A stretch of DNA of 46,729 nt from an uncultured Prevotella sp. (GTDB lineage Bacteria; Bacteroidota; Bacteroidia; Bacteroidales; Bacteroidaceae), in the NCBI GenBank assembly GCA_900322095.1, contig ONYS01000006.1:1-46729 (forward strand), read 5' to 3'. The notes beneath the pieces were generated by a model. The model was not told where the DNA came from, searched no databases, and saw only the letters and a list, made by a program, of their open reading frames with translations. The translations under genes and the position numbers were made by a program. Positions 5,788 through 15,314 of this stretch are shown in pieces. The stretch's first letter is position 1. Each line of letters begins with the position of its first letter.

Positions 5788-7896
5788 TTACAACGCAGGA
5801 TCCTGATCCTCCTTGCCACCGTCGCCGTACTTGAAGGCGATGAACGGAATGACCCTCAGCTGCTTATCCTTCTTGGCATTCGTACTCGAGAATTTCGTGC
5901 CGAGCGTGAAGTAGTAGGCGTTCGACTGGTTCATGGCGCTCGAAGTCCAGAATCTGTTGTCGCCCGTGTAGATCGAATGCAAGCGGTGGTCCTGCAATAC
6001 TATGGTGTTGATGTTGATGGCGCCGTCTTCCCACACGCCGCCCAGACCCTCGATGGCCAAAATCCACTGACCGAAGCTGGGCAGGAACCACGAGCTGATG
6101 GAGTTGCCGCGCTTGTTCACCTTATCCTTGAAGTCGCGGCAGTATTCGGCCGCATTGTGGATGTGGTTCAAGTTGCCGCAGCCGCCAGCCAGCGCTTCGG
6201 TGGCTGCCAAGCCGGTGAAGTCGTCCAAGGCGTAGGTGTAATTGTCGTACATCGTCAGGTTGGGGCAGTTGTCGTAGATCTCGTTGCTCCACGAATTGCC
6301 CACGGGATTGGTGATCAGCGAGATGGCCAGGCCGTTCCAGTCCTTGCCCTTCTCCACGCGCTTGTTGCCGCCCGTGTAGGCCACCACGGCCACGGCGCCA
6401 TTATGGTTGCCGTTGGCGTCGTTGATGGACTCGCAGAACCTGCCGTCGGCGCAAAGGTAGTAGCCCACCTTCACCTCGTCGGCGCTGATGGCACCGTCTG
6501 CAAGGTAGTCTTCCTGCTTCACGATGGTGTTGTCCATCTTCTGCCTGGAGCCCACGGTGATGTTGTACTCCTTCGTATAGACATACTCGTCCTTGATGCC
6601 GTTGATGTTGTCCATCGACTCGAAGGCGGTGGTGCCGGCCAGTTGCCTGGTGGTGGCATAGCGGAAGATGTAGCGCGGCGTTGCTATTTTATCATAGTGC
6701 TCGGGGAAGAAGTCCTTGTTGATCCACTGCGTGCCGTTCTTCAACTGGGTCACGCAGTTCACCTCGATCTTCTCGGGCTTGATGACGTTCTTCTTCACCT
6801 CCTTCCACGTCACGTGACGGGCGTTGGCCTCGTTGCCGTCGCCCTTGGCGATGCTGGCTTCATAGAGCGACAGGTTGTTGCTCGACTTTGTCCACCAGCT
6901 GTAGCCTTTGTAGAGGAGCTTCAGGCCATTATCCTGATCGCCCAGCGTATTGCCAAACGAATTCACATCATCCACGCCGAAGATGGTCTGCGCCAGGTTC
7001 TTCGCCTGCCAAGCCTTCAGTACGCGCATCCAGAACCACTGGTTGATGTACTTCACGTTCTGCTTCGTCACCAGATTGAAGGCCTTCATGTTGGCAGGAC
7101 CTTCCTCCAGGTTCCTCAGCCATGCGCCGGGCGACGTGATGGCGTAGAGCATCTCGGCCAGGTCCTTCATGTACTGTTCGTTGGTACCGATATTGTAGGG
7201 CACCTGATAGGTGTAGCCGTTCGAGGCCGTGTAGCTCCAGATGTTCTCCTTGGGCAACTGGCTCACCGTGGCCCAGACGGCATTTGTCTCGCCCTGCTTG
7301 GTGAACGGTGCCTGGATGCACATCCAGTACTCCTTCACGCCGTCGGCACGCGTACGGCTGATGACGTCGCCGAACGAGTAGTAGGGCACACCGTCGGTCA
7401 CGGCATTGGTGCCCATCTGCTCCACGGTCTTATAGACTATCTGCTGCAGGTGGGGAATCTGCGTGATACTCACATCGACCTTGGCCAGCGACTTGCCGTC
7501 GGTGCTCTTCGTGTAGGTGAGCTTGCCCACGGCGTCGTCCTGGTAGGTGTACGTCGTGTTGACAGTCTGCGCGTCGGCAGCGACGAGGGCGGCGAAGTGG
7601 TTGGCGGCGGCCTCCACGTCGGGCACCGTCACCACGCGCACGGTGGTGCTGCCCTGCTCAGCCTCACCGATGGTGGGCTCGAAGGTCTTGTTCTTGTACT
7701 CGGCGGTCACGTCGAACGGGCTCACTAGGTTGGCAGCCACGCTCCAGAACGTGTTCGCATCCTCGGCAGCCTGCTCCTCGGCAGTAGCCTGTCCGCCATT
7801 GTTGTCACTGTTGTCGTCGTCCTTGCATGAAGTGACGGCGAGGCTGAGGCCGCAAACCATAGCTGCCATCAGCGCGAAGTTCATCATTTTTCTCAT
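5788..7896 (-). CDS. SL1: modular surface lipoprotein, type A N-module with lectin-like C-domain
   Basis: A 702-residue predicted lipoprotein; the ATG at 7896 is chosen because it starts a signal peptide, MRKMMNFALMAAMVCGLSLA, with the lipobox Cys at 24. The acidic CKDDD after it fits the Bacteroidetes lipoprotein export signal, so surface display is likely. The type A N-module runs to about residue 250 (TFEPTIGEAEQGS, then TYQDDAVGKLTYTKSTDGKS, IPHLQQIVYKT and YYSFGDVISR with YWMCIQ). The middle region contains LLYKGYSWWTKSSNN and PRYIFRYATTRQL. The C-terminal 200 residues resemble DUF1566/FISUMP domains: WNGLAISL, SSWFLPSFGQW, RFWTSSAMNQSNAYYF and RVIPFIAFKYG. It is the last gene of the SL8-SL1 unit, 33 bp after SL2. 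Function is unknown; binding of a ligand is only inferred from the C-domain type. Confidence 0.85.
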   Translation of the reverse strand: MRKMMNFALMAAMVCGLSLAVTSCKDDDNSDNNGGQATAEEQAAEDANTFWSVAANLVSPFDVTAEYKNKTFEPTIGEAEQGSTTVRVVTVPDVEAAANHFAALVAADAQTVNTTYTYQDDAVGKLTYTKSTDGKSLAKVDVSITQIPHLQQIVYKTVEQMGTNAVTDGVPYYSFGDVISRTRADGVKEYWMCIQAPFTKQGETNAVWATVSQLPKENIWSYTASNGYTYQVPYNIGTNEQYMKDLAEMLYAITSPGAWLRNLEEGPANMKAFNLVTKQNVKYINQWFWMRVLKAWQAKNLAQTIFGVDDVNSFGNTLGDQDNGLKLLYKGYSWWTKSSNNLSLYEASIAKGDGNEANARHVTWKEVKKNVIKPEKIEVNCVTQLKNGTQWINKDFFPEHYDKIATPRYIFRYATTRQLAGTTAFESMDNINGIKDEYVYTKEYNITVGSRQKMDNTIVKQEDYLADGAISADEVKVGYYLCADGRFCESINDANGNHNGAVAVVAYTGGNKRVEKGKDWNGLAISLITNPVGNSWSNEIYDNCPNLTMYDNYTYALDDFTGLAATEALAGGCGNLNHIHNAAEYCRDFKDKVNKRGNSISSWFLPSFGQWILAIEGLGGVWEDGAININTIVLQDHRLHSIYTGDNRFWTSSAMNQSNAYYFTLGTKFSSTNAKKDKQLRVIPFIAFKYGDGGKEDQDPAL

Positions 7897-7929
7897 ATCG
7901 TATTGTTTTAATTCTTGAATTCTTGACAA

Positions 7930-10443
7930 TTAATTCCCATGCTTGAAGTCAATGGTGTAAGGCTCGTTGTCCAGATAGGTGAATTTCATGAGGTTTATAG
8001 CACCCAATGCTTCTACAAAACTGTTCATTCCCTTGTACCAAGCCAAATCGTCCTGCAGGTGAACCACCGTCAGCTTGCGACCGTCCTCCGACTCGAGCGT
8101 GGCCTTGTTGCCGCCAGCGTCCTTCACCGTCATCACGCGGACGAAGAGCACGGGCTCATTGTACATGCCCAGGTGGTCAATGAACGTGCCGTTTTCGGTC
8201 ATCACGAAGTTCAATGCCCTGGGGTTGCTGTAGGCCCTTGTGCGGGGCTGCTCGCGCTTCGTGTAGTCAGCACCGGGATTAGCCAGGTCCACTAACGGCA
8301 GCGTCACCCACTTATCCTTGGCGGCCCACTGGTCCACCTTGGCTTGGTTGCCCAGGTCGCTGAACAGTATCCAGTCGTTGGTCACGGGCCACGGCGTCAT
8401 GTAGCGGGTCATCTCCAGCGAGCTTTCGTCGTCGGTCAGCTCCCTCCAGCTGGAGGGGTCGCTGTTCATGTAGTGCTTGTAGAAGTAGAAGTGATGGTAC
8501 TGGAAGTCATTCTTGCCCGATGCCGGCTGACAATTAGAGCGTTGATTGCCGGCCTGTGTATGGTCAAAGACGCAGCGCAGCAGCTTCAACTCGCCGTCGT
8601 TGCCGATGTAGGCGAGGTTGGTCATAAGATTCTTCGAATGGCTGTTGAAGTATTTCGTTGTTTTGTTGTCCTTAAACCGCCAGACGCTGTCGCGCATCAC
8701 GAAGAGGTCGCCGATGTTCACCTTGGTGTAGTCGTAGATGTTCTTTGCGATGAAGGCCTTGCTGTCCGTGACTGAGTATTTCTGATACGTTCTTACATAG
8801 GACATTATCTTGAGAAGCCGGAAGCCCACCTCGGGAGCCTGCGCCTCGGTCAGGATGTTGGTGGGGATGCCGTCCGTCATCGAGATGCCCTCGAGGCTGA
8901 TGAACCATGCGCGGTCGTCGAGGATTTTTCCGGATTCGTTGTAGCCGGAGCCCATGATGCAGAACCAGCGCGTGCCTTGCTCGTCCTTCACCACGTCGCC
9001 CGGAATATAGACGCCCATCTTGTCGTTGGCAGTCTTGTTCGTCACCATGTTGGGATTGGCATCGGCCTCGGTGAACACCTTCAGGTCGCTCTGGGTGGGA
9101 ATGCCCAGCTGCTCGTTCAGCACATAGACGTCCACGATGTTATGCTTGCCGCCCTTCATGCTCTGGAAGACGCCGGGATCCGCGCCAAACAGATCCTTGC
9201 CCGTGGCGAAGCGGAAGATGAAGCGGGGCTGCTCGTCGCCGAAGAAGGCGGGGCAAATCCAGTGGTTTTGGGTGTAGTCGGCCACGCAGTCGAGCTTGAT
9301 GCCGTCGCCCGTCATCACGTTCTTCGACACGGACTTGGACTTATAGCTGTGCATGTTCGACTTCTTGCCCGTGCCGTTCGAGTAGGTATATTCATAGAGC
9401 GTGGGCGAGTTGCTGGACGTGGTGTACCAGCTGAAGCCCTTGCGGAGCAGGTGCAGCGCGTTCTGGTCGTTGATGATTTTCTTCATCTCGTCGAAGTCGT
9501 AGCCGAAGAGTTTTTCGCTGATGGACTGACCGGCGCTCTTGTCGGACCAGAACTTCTGCACAATCTGCCAGAAGTACTGGTTGAAGTACTGGGCGCGCTC
9601 GTGATACAGGTCGCCGAAGAGATCGACGCCCTTGTTGTCCTGCAGGTTCTTCCACCACTGCTCGGGGTTGCAGACGGCGTAGAGCAGCTCGGCCAGGTTC
9701 TGCATCTGAATTTCGTCCGTGCCCAGCTGCTGGGGCAGCCTGAACGTGATGGGCTTCTTCTTGCCCTCGTAGGTCCAGACGTTCTTGTCGGGCAGCTGGC
9801 TCAGCGTCACCCAGTGGGTATCCTCCTTGCCGGCGGGACCCAGGGCAGGGCGCACGCACACCCAGTACTCCTGCAAGCCGTCCTCGTTGTCCAGGGCGAT
9901 GACGTCGCCGAACGAGTAGTAGGCCGTGCCGCTGAACTTGCCGTTGGCACCCATCTGCTCCGAGGTCTTGAATATGATCTTCTGCAGGTGGGGAATCTGC
10001 TTGATGCTCACGTCGATGGTGGCCAGCGACGTGGCGTCGTTGGTCTTCGTATAGACCAGCGTGCCCACGGCGTCGTCCTGGTAGGTCGATGTCGTGGTGT
10101 TCTCGTCAATCTCCACGCCCGTGATGCTGGTGAATCGGCTGGCGGCGGAGGCCATCGAGCCGCAGTTCACCACGCGGATGGTGCTGCTGCCGTCCAGCGG
10201 CGAGCCGATGGTCGGCTCAAACGTCTTGTTCTCATACTCGGTGGTCACGTCGAACGGGCTCACCAGGTTGGCTGCCACGCTCCAGAACGTCTCGGCGTGC
10301 TCCACGGCTAATTCCTCGGCCGTCGGCTCACCGTTCCCGCTCCCGTTGTCATTGTCTTTGTCGTCGTCCTTGCATGAAGTGACGGCGAGGCTGAGGCCGC
10401 ATACCATAGCTGCCATCAGCGCGAAGTTCATCATTTTTTTCAT
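7930..10443 (-). CDS. SL2: modular surface lipoprotein, type A N-module with type 1 C-module
   Basis: An 837-residue predicted surface lipoprotein starting MKKMMNFALMAAMVCGLSLA, lipobox Cys near 24 and an acidic tail. The signal peptide and first module are very close to SL1 (TFEPTIGSPLDGSSTIRVV, YYSFGDVIALDNEDG, YWVCVRPALGPAG, QNLAELLYAV). The middle has LLRKGFSWYTTSSN and PRFIFRFATGKDLF as in SL1 and SL3. The C-terminal half differs from SL1: it holds IPGDVVKDEQGTRWFCIMGS, then a second similar strand RFKDNKTTKYF, and ends MYNEPVLFVRVMTVKD and KLTVVHLQDDLAWYKG. This type 1 C-module is shared with SL3 and SL7. The GDV-x-W pattern in the N-module and again here hints at a repeated fold. No enzymatic motif was seen. 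Confidence 0.85.
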   Translation of the reverse strand: MKKMMNFALMAAMVCGLSLAVTSCKDDDKDNDNGSGNGEPTAEELAVEHAETFWSVAANLVSPFDVTTEYENKTFEPTIGSPLDGSSTIRVVNCGSMASAASRFTSITGVEIDENTTTSTYQDDAVGTLVYTKTNDATSLATIDVSIKQIPHLQKIIFKTSEQMGANGKFSGTAYYSFGDVIALDNEDGLQEYWVCVRPALGPAGKEDTHWVTLSQLPDKNVWTYEGKKKPITFRLPQQLGTDEIQMQNLAELLYAVCNPEQWWKNLQDNKGVDLFGDLYHERAQYFNQYFWQIVQKFWSDKSAGQSISEKLFGYDFDEMKKIINDQNALHLLRKGFSWYTTSSNSPTLYEYTYSNGTGKKSNMHSYKSKSVSKNVMTGDGIKLDCVADYTQNHWICPAFFGDEQPRFIFRFATGKDLFGADPGVFQSMKGGKHNIVDVYVLNEQLGIPTQSDLKVFTEADANPNMVTNKTANDKMGVYIPGDVVKDEQGTRWFCIMGSGYNESGKILDDRAWFISLEGISMTDGIPTNILTEAQAPEVGFRLLKIMSYVRTYQKYSVTDSKAFIAKNIYDYTKVNIGDLFVMRDSVWRFKDNKTTKYFNSHSKNLMTNLAYIGNDGELKLLRCVFDHTQAGNQRSNCQPASGKNDFQYHHFYFYKHYMNSDPSSWRELTDDESSLEMTRYMTPWPVTNDWILFSDLGNQAKVDQWAAKDKWVTLPLVDLANPGADYTKREQPRTRAYSNPRALNFVMTENGTFIDHLGMYNEPVLFVRVMTVKDAGGNKATLESEDGRKLTVVHLQDDLAWYKGMNSFVEALGAINLMKFTYLDNEPYTIDFKHGN

Positions 10444-10503
10444 AATCCTATTATTATATATTCTCAAATTCTCGAATTCTTGACATTTTTGAATTTATCG
10501 AAG

Positions 10504-12873
10504 TTACTTCTCCCAAACCTCCTGGTACGTCGGCACCTGGCTGGCCTGGCCGTCAATGTCGAAGGCATTTTCGAAGACGAACATGATGGTATCCCAGAAG
10601 TGGTACAACGATTCCACCGTCGTGATGTTGATATCGGCATCATCACCAATCGTAACCAGCTGGACGGGCGTCAGCGTGTGACCCTTCACGGTCTTGGTCT
10701 TGTGCTCCACACCATAGTCCTCCACGGCGTCGAAGCAGGCCATAAGGATGGGCTCGTTCCACATGCCGGTGGGGTACTGCTCGTCGAACCACGGGGTGTA
10801 CTGGTACAGGTAGTTGCTGGCCTGCGAGGCCTTGCTGTCGGCCGTGGTGCGGTAGTTGCGGGGGGAGCCTTCATATGCGTTATACGATGAAATCGGGCGC
10901 TTGGCGTAGTAGTCCTTGCCGTAGGTGTCAACCATGCTTTGGTTGGCTACGTCCTGCAGGTAGATGGGCACGGGGCTGAAGTCCTCGCAATACTTTGCCG
11001 TGGCCGACGGCGTGGCGGGATAGTGCTCCCAGAAGTTGAAGTGCACGTCGCTCTTTCCCAGGTCGCTGGTCATGATCATGCGCATCAGTCGCTGCTTGGT
11101 GTCGCCGTCCTCGCGGTAGGCCACGCTGCAGTGCTCGGTGTCGTTGCGGGCATTATCTTCTCTCAGCGTCTTCTGGAGCAGCGAGCGGGGATCGAGGTTG
11201 GCCTTCTTCAGGCTCTGGAGCACGACGCCCATTGTGTTCGCCTCTTCGTCGGCGATAATCTTATGCGAGTACGTGCCTTGGTACGCCGCGTGGGCTAAGA
11301 ACCACAGCATGGCGTAGCCGCGCAACATCTCGGTCTTCGTGGGGGCGTTGGTGGCGTAGGCCTTGTCCGACGAGAACGTCAGGGCGTCCAGCGACACCAG
11401 CTCGGTGTAGGGCGAGTTGTCGTATTTGTGGCCCGACATGTAGGTCACCATCCAGTGGTGGCCGTTCTCGTCCTTATAGACGTCGCCGGTGTGGTAGAAG
11501 GCTGCCGAGCGTGTGCTCTTCAGTTCCTCCATGTCGAGGTGGCTGCCCACGGGTATGTTGTACATCTTGGTATAGACGTACTCGTCCTTGATGCGGTTCT
11601 TGCCGGCCATGGTGGTGTAGATGTTGGGCGTTGTGCCGAAGAGCTGGTTGCCGGTGGCGAAGCGGAAGATGAAGCGGGGCTGCGAGTCGCCGAAGAAGGC
11701 CTCGTTCACCCAGCCCTCGTTGGTGTAGTCGTTCTCGCAGTTCACGGTTATCTTGCTCTTGATCACCTCCTGCTTCACCTCGCGGTTCGACACGTTATGG
11801 GCGTTGGCCTTCTTGTCGTACTCGCCCGACTTGTAGGTGTATTCAAACAGCGAGCAGTTGTTGCTCGTCAAGAACCACCAGCTGTAACCCTTGCGCAGCA
11901 GGTGCAGACCGCCGTTCTGCGGCTGCATCTTGATGGCGAGATCGGCCCACTTGGTGCCGAACACCTTTTTGTCGACGCCGGTCGTGTTCCAGCCCTTGAC
12001 CACGCGCTCCCAGAAGTAACGATTGATGTACTTCACGTTCTCGCGCTTCACATCGCCGAAGGCCAGCGGGCAGTTGTCGCTCTTGGCGTTCTCCTCCCAC
12101 TCCTCGGGTTCCATGGCGGCGTATAGCATCTCGGCCAGGTTCTGCATCGACTCCTCGCTGGTCTTCAGCCCCTTGGGCAGCTTGTAGGTGAAGCCGTTCG
12201 AGCCCACGTAGGTCTCGATGTTGGCCTTGGGCAGTGCGTTCAGCGTTATCCAGTACGAGTCGCCATTGTTCTGTGGCGTGAAGGTCATGTGTACGCACAT
12301 CCAGTACTCCGTCTTGCCGTCGGCGTTGGGCCGGCTGATGACGTCGCCGAACGAGTAGTAGGGCTGTCCCGTGGTGTTGGCGTTGATGCCCAACTGCTCC
12401 CTGGTCTTGAACACGATCTGCAGCAGGTGCGGAATCTGCTGGATGCTCACGTCGATGGTGGCCAGCGACTTGCCGTCGGTGCTCTTCGTGTACGTCAGCG
12501 TGCCCACGGCGCCGTCCTCGAACGTGTGCGACGCGGTGCTGGCGCTGATGCCGGCGTCGGTCATGTCGTTGTAGAGCGAGGCCACCACGTCCATGTTGTC
12601 GGCGGCCACCACGCGGATGGTGCTGCTGCCCTCCAGCGGCTCGCCGATGGTGGGCTCGAAGGTCTTGTCCTTGTAGTCGTCGGTCATGTCGAAGGGGCTC
12701 ACCAGGTGGCCGGCCACGTTCCAGAAGCGCTGTGCCTCGTTCATCGTGCCCTCGGCCTGCTCGGTGCCGCCGTTGTTCTCACTGTTGTTGTCGTCATCCT
12801 TACATGAAGTGACGGCGAAGCTGAGGCCGCAAACCGTTGCGGCTATCAGCGCGAAGTTAAAAATCTTTTTCAT
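10504..12873 (-). CDS. SL3: modular surface lipoprotein, type A N-module with type 1 C-module
   Basis: A 789-residue predicted surface lipoprotein; the ATG at 12873 begins MKKIFNFALIAATVCGLSFA, with a second in-frame ATG two codons earlier. Lipobox Cys near 24 is followed by KDDDNN. The N-module is type A (TFEPTIGEPLEGSSTIRVV, IPHLLQIVFKTREQLG, YYSFGDVISRPNADGKTEYW), and the middle has LLRKGYSWWFLTSNN and PRFIFRFATGNQLFG. The type 1 C-module has YHTGDVYKDENGHHWMVTYM and ends with MWNEPILMACFDAVEDYG and a short helix (YQEVWEK). Its signal-peptide DNA is almost the same as that of SL7, although its N-module is of the other type. It ends 61 bp before SL2. Confidence 0.85.
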   Translation of the reverse strand: MKKIFNFALIAATVCGLSFAVTSCKDDDNNSENNGGTEQAEGTMNEAQRFWNVAGHLVSPFDMTDDYKDKTFEPTIGEPLEGSSTIRVVAADNMDVVASLYNDMTDAGISASTASHTFEDGAVGTLTYTKSTDGKSLATIDVSIQQIPHLLQIVFKTREQLGINANTTGQPYYSFGDVISRPNADGKTEYWMCVHMTFTPQNNGDSYWITLNALPKANIETYVGSNGFTYKLPKGLKTSEESMQNLAEMLYAAMEPEEWEENAKSDNCPLAFGDVKRENVKYINRYFWERVVKGWNTTGVDKKVFGTKWADLAIKMQPQNGGLHLLRKGYSWWFLTSNNCSLFEYTYKSGEYDKKANAHNVSNREVKQEVIKSKITVNCENDYTNEGWVNEAFFGDSQPRFIFRFATGNQLFGTTPNIYTTMAGKNRIKDEYVYTKMYNIPVGSHLDMEELKSTRSAAFYHTGDVYKDENGHHWMVTYMSGHKYDNSPYTELVSLDALTFSSDKAYATNAPTKTEMLRGYAMLWFLAHAAYQGTYSHKIIADEEANTMGVVLQSLKKANLDPRSLLQKTLREDNARNDTEHCSVAYREDGDTKQRLMRMIMTSDLGKSDVHFNFWEHYPATPSATAKYCEDFSPVPIYLQDVANQSMVDTYGKDYYAKRPISSYNAYEGSPRNYRTTADSKASQASNYLYQYTPWFDEQYPTGMWNEPILMACFDAVEDYGVEHKTKTVKGHTLTPVQLVTIGDDADINITTVESLYHFWDTIMFVFENAFDIDGQASQVPTYQEVWEK

Positions 12874-12929
12874 ATACATATTTATATTATAATTGTTCTT
12901 CTTTTGGACGCTTCTCTTAAAATCTTTCA

Positions 12930-12984
12930 CATCTTACATCTTACTTCTTACTTCTTACATCTTACTTCTTACATCTTACATCTC
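12930..12984. repeat. CTTACATCTTACTT tandem repeat upstream of SL3
   Basis: About six units of a 7-11 base pattern (CTTACATC and CTTACTTCTT). The same run occurs at 21356-21404 ahead of SL7. Related runs lie at 26236-26280, 27388-27422 and 28892-28917. Confidence 0.75.
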
Positions 12985-12992
12985 TATTTTGT

Positions 12993-13022
12993 TGCGGGCG
13001 AGGGAGTCGAACCCTGCCCGCA
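12993..13022 (-). other. tRNA T-arm/acceptor-like hairpin after SL4
   Basis: TGCGGGC (12993-12999) pairs with GCCCGCA (13016-13022). On the - strand the inner part reads AGGGTTCGACTCCCT, which has the form of a tRNA T-arm with a 7-base TTCGACT loop. There are no D or anticodon arms, so it is not a tRNA gene. It starts 7 bases past the SL4 stop. A longer version with an insertion lies at 21413-21479 after SL8. Confidence 0.5.
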
Positions 13023-13029
13023 TGGTGTT

Positions 13030-15285
13030 TTACTGGTCTATCGTTCCACCGCCGCCGTACTTGAAGGCGATGAAGGGGATGACGTTTGCTGGCGTGTTCT
13101 TCTGGATAGCCCATTCGTCAACGCTAATGCCATCGATATTGATGGAAGACAGCATCTGGAAGGGGTAGGCATTTATTGAGTTTCCGGCTGTGGAAGTCCA
13201 GACGTTCAACTCCTCTTCATATTCATAGTGTCTCTGCAGGAATTCCCACAGGTTCTCTACGCCGGCCTTTTTGAAGCCTTCCTCCATGGTGCCGTTATCC
13301 ATGTACGCGATAACAGTTTCTCTGAGTACGCAGTTGACGTCCATGCCCTTGAGGACGGCCACCCACTGTCCGTAGCCGGGCAGGAACCATGAGCTGAACT
13401 CCGACTGGCGGGCGGTCAGCTTCCTGGTGTCGCCGTAGCTGTTGCATGCCTTGGCGGCCTGGTGGTCGTGGTCCTTGCCGCATCCGCCGACGAGTGTCTG
13501 CGTGGTGGCCCATCCGGTGAAGTCGCTGGTGGCCTGTTCTACTTTGAAGGTGGCTGGCTGGCATTCGTCGTTCCAGTGTTCTTCGTCGATGTACATGTAC
13601 TTCTCAGGCAGCTTGTCCAGTGCCATGGCCAGTCCGTTCCAGTCCTTTCCTCGCTCGGCGCGCTTGGTGTCGCCCAGACAGACGACGATGGCCATGGGCT
13701 CGGTTCCGGCGTCCTTGGCAGCCTGCACGTTGTCGTAGAACTTGCTGTCGGTGCCGATGATGCTATAGAGCTTCACCTCGTCCATGTGAATCTTGCTGTC
13801 GTCGTCCTTTTCTTCCTCGGGCTCCTCCAGTTGTTCGTTCTCGCGGGCTACCCATACGTGCTCCAGGGCGGTGTTGGGCTGGCCGCTGTCCTTGAACTTC
13901 AGGGTTCCGCTCACGATGTTGCGGCTCAGCCAGGGGCTCTCGAGGTCTAAATTGATGCCGACGCCATTGTAATTGTCGTTCCAGTTCTTGGTGAAGTCGA
14001 ACATGACCCACTGGTTGCCGTTGTAGTAGCTGTGCTTCCAATAGACGGAGGCCAGCACGTACTGGCACTTGTCGGCGCCGCCGAATTGCTGCTTGGTCTG
14101 GTTGTCGCGTATGTCCTCGACGGACGAGACGGCGCACTGGAAGTGGTTGCTGTTCGTCTTGGCGTTCTGCGACTTCATGTTGGCAAGTTCAGCGTTGATG
14201 TCTATTGCCTCCTGGCGTGTGGCCCATCCGACGAAGGGCACCCAGTATTCGCAGGGGTCGATGGCGTAGCGGAACTTGTCGGCCAGCAGCAGGCTTCTCG
14301 GCGCGCAGTAGCGTCCGTTGGCCTTCGGCGTGTCGCCCCACTTGTTGCGCTCAATCCATTCGGGCATGGTCAGCGGTGACACGGGCAGTGAGTCGAGGCC
14401 GAAGTGCAGCCTCTTGATGAGCTCGCGGCGGATGTCATTGGTTGGCGGCAACAGCTGCTGGACGTCGTCTTCATGGGTGATGCCCTTCTCGCGCAGACAT
14501 CTGATGATGTAGTTGTAGCCCTCGTCCCACATCACGAAGTTGTGGAGCCAGCTGATGAGGTCGTGTCCGCTGGCCATCTCGTCCTTGGCCAGATAGACCA
14601 TGTCCTTGTACGTGCCCCAACGGCAGTTGTCCGTGCGGTGGTTGGTCCAGAAGCTGACGAAGTAGGCGTAGTCGCCCTTCTTCGTGGCAGGCGTGGTGCA
14701 TATCCACAGGCGTCCGTCCTTCCTGACGATGTCGCCGCGGCCGTAGTAGCCGAAGGTGCCGTCGTTGGCGGGCAGGGCCTTCACCATGCGCAGCTGCGTG
14801 ATGCCCGGCAGCTGCCTCACGTCGAGATTGATCACGGCCAGCGTGTTGGCGTCCGAGCCGCCGCCGTGCTGGTAGCTCACGGTGCCCACCGAGGCGTTGC
14901 TGAACTGGAAGCCCGAGGGCGACTGGCCGTCGATGCCCAGCTCGCGGAGCATGGCTTCGGCGCGCTCGTCGGCGGCCTCAATGGTGCCCAACTCGATGGA
15001 GCGCACCGTGGGGCGGCTCTCGTCGAGCACCGTGCCCAGCGTGGCCTCGTAGGTCTTCTGCTGCCAGCCGCTCTGCGCCAGCAGCTCGTCGGCCTGCACC
15101 TCGGCGAAGTTGCTGATGAGCGTGCTGAGCTGGATGTCCTCCATCGACACCTCGCCGCCCGTGCTCTCCAGCTGCTCCATGTTCTCACCGCCGCTGTCAT
15201 TGTCGTCGTCCTTGCATGAAGTGACGGCGAAGCTGAGGCCGACCGTCAAGGCGGCCATCAGCGCATATCGGAAAGTCTTTTTCAT
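13030..15285 (-). CDS. SL4: modular surface lipoprotein, type B N-module with lectin-like C-domain
   Basis: A 751-residue predicted surface lipoprotein starting MKKTFRYALMAALTVGLSFA, lipobox Cys near 24, then KDDDND. The type B N-module (TYEATLGTVLDESRPTVRSI, ASVGTVSYQHGGGSDANTL, LPGITQLRMVKALP, YYGRGDIVRKDGRLWICT) corresponds to type A but is clearly diverged. The middle region has NGRYCAPRSLLLADKF, YWVPFVGWA and WVMFDFTKNWND. The C-terminal 230 residues resemble DUF1566/FISUMP: RGKDWNGLAMALDKLP, SSWFLPGYGQWVAVLKG, VWTSTAGNSINAY and VIPFIAFKYGGGG. It is a close paralogue of SL8; long blocks are nearly identical. It lies 29 bp after SL5 in the same transcription direction. Confidence 0.85.
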   Translation of the reverse strand: MKKTFRYALMAALTVGLSFAVTSCKDDDNDSGGENMEQLESTGGEVSMEDIQLSTLISNFAEVQADELLAQSGWQQKTYEATLGTVLDESRPTVRSIELGTIEAADERAEAMLRELGIDGQSPSGFQFSNASVGTVSYQHGGGSDANTLAVINLDVRQLPGITQLRMVKALPANDGTFGYYGRGDIVRKDGRLWICTTPATKKGDYAYFVSFWTNHRTDNCRWGTYKDMVYLAKDEMASGHDLISWLHNFVMWDEGYNYIIRCLREKGITHEDDVQQLLPPTNDIRRELIKRLHFGLDSLPVSPLTMPEWIERNKWGDTPKANGRYCAPRSLLLADKFRYAIDPCEYWVPFVGWATRQEAIDINAELANMKSQNAKTNSNHFQCAVSSVEDIRDNQTKQQFGGADKCQYVLASVYWKHSYYNGNQWVMFDFTKNWNDNYNGVGINLDLESPWLSRNIVSGTLKFKDSGQPNTALEHVWVARENEQLEEPEEEKDDDSKIHMDEVKLYSIIGTDSKFYDNVQAAKDAGTEPMAIVVCLGDTKRAERGKDWNGLAMALDKLPEKYMYIDEEHWNDECQPATFKVEQATSDFTGWATTQTLVGGCGKDHDHQAAKACNSYGDTRKLTARQSEFSSWFLPGYGQWVAVLKGMDVNCVLRETVIAYMDNGTMEEGFKKAGVENLWEFLQRHYEYEEELNVWTSTAGNSINAYPFQMLSSINIDGISVDEWAIQKNTPANVIPFIAFKYGGGGTIDQ

Positions 15286-15314
15286 ATCGTTTATCTTTAG
15301 AAGTTATCGACGAA

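Noticed and set aside
5977..7728. A 583-residue + strand frame, and similar long + strand frames opposite other SL genes (for example 8977-10311 and 30755-32665)
   Set aside because: They are antisense to well-supported lipoproteins, are rich in Val, His, Gly and Arg as expected from the complement of GC-rich codons, and show no motif.
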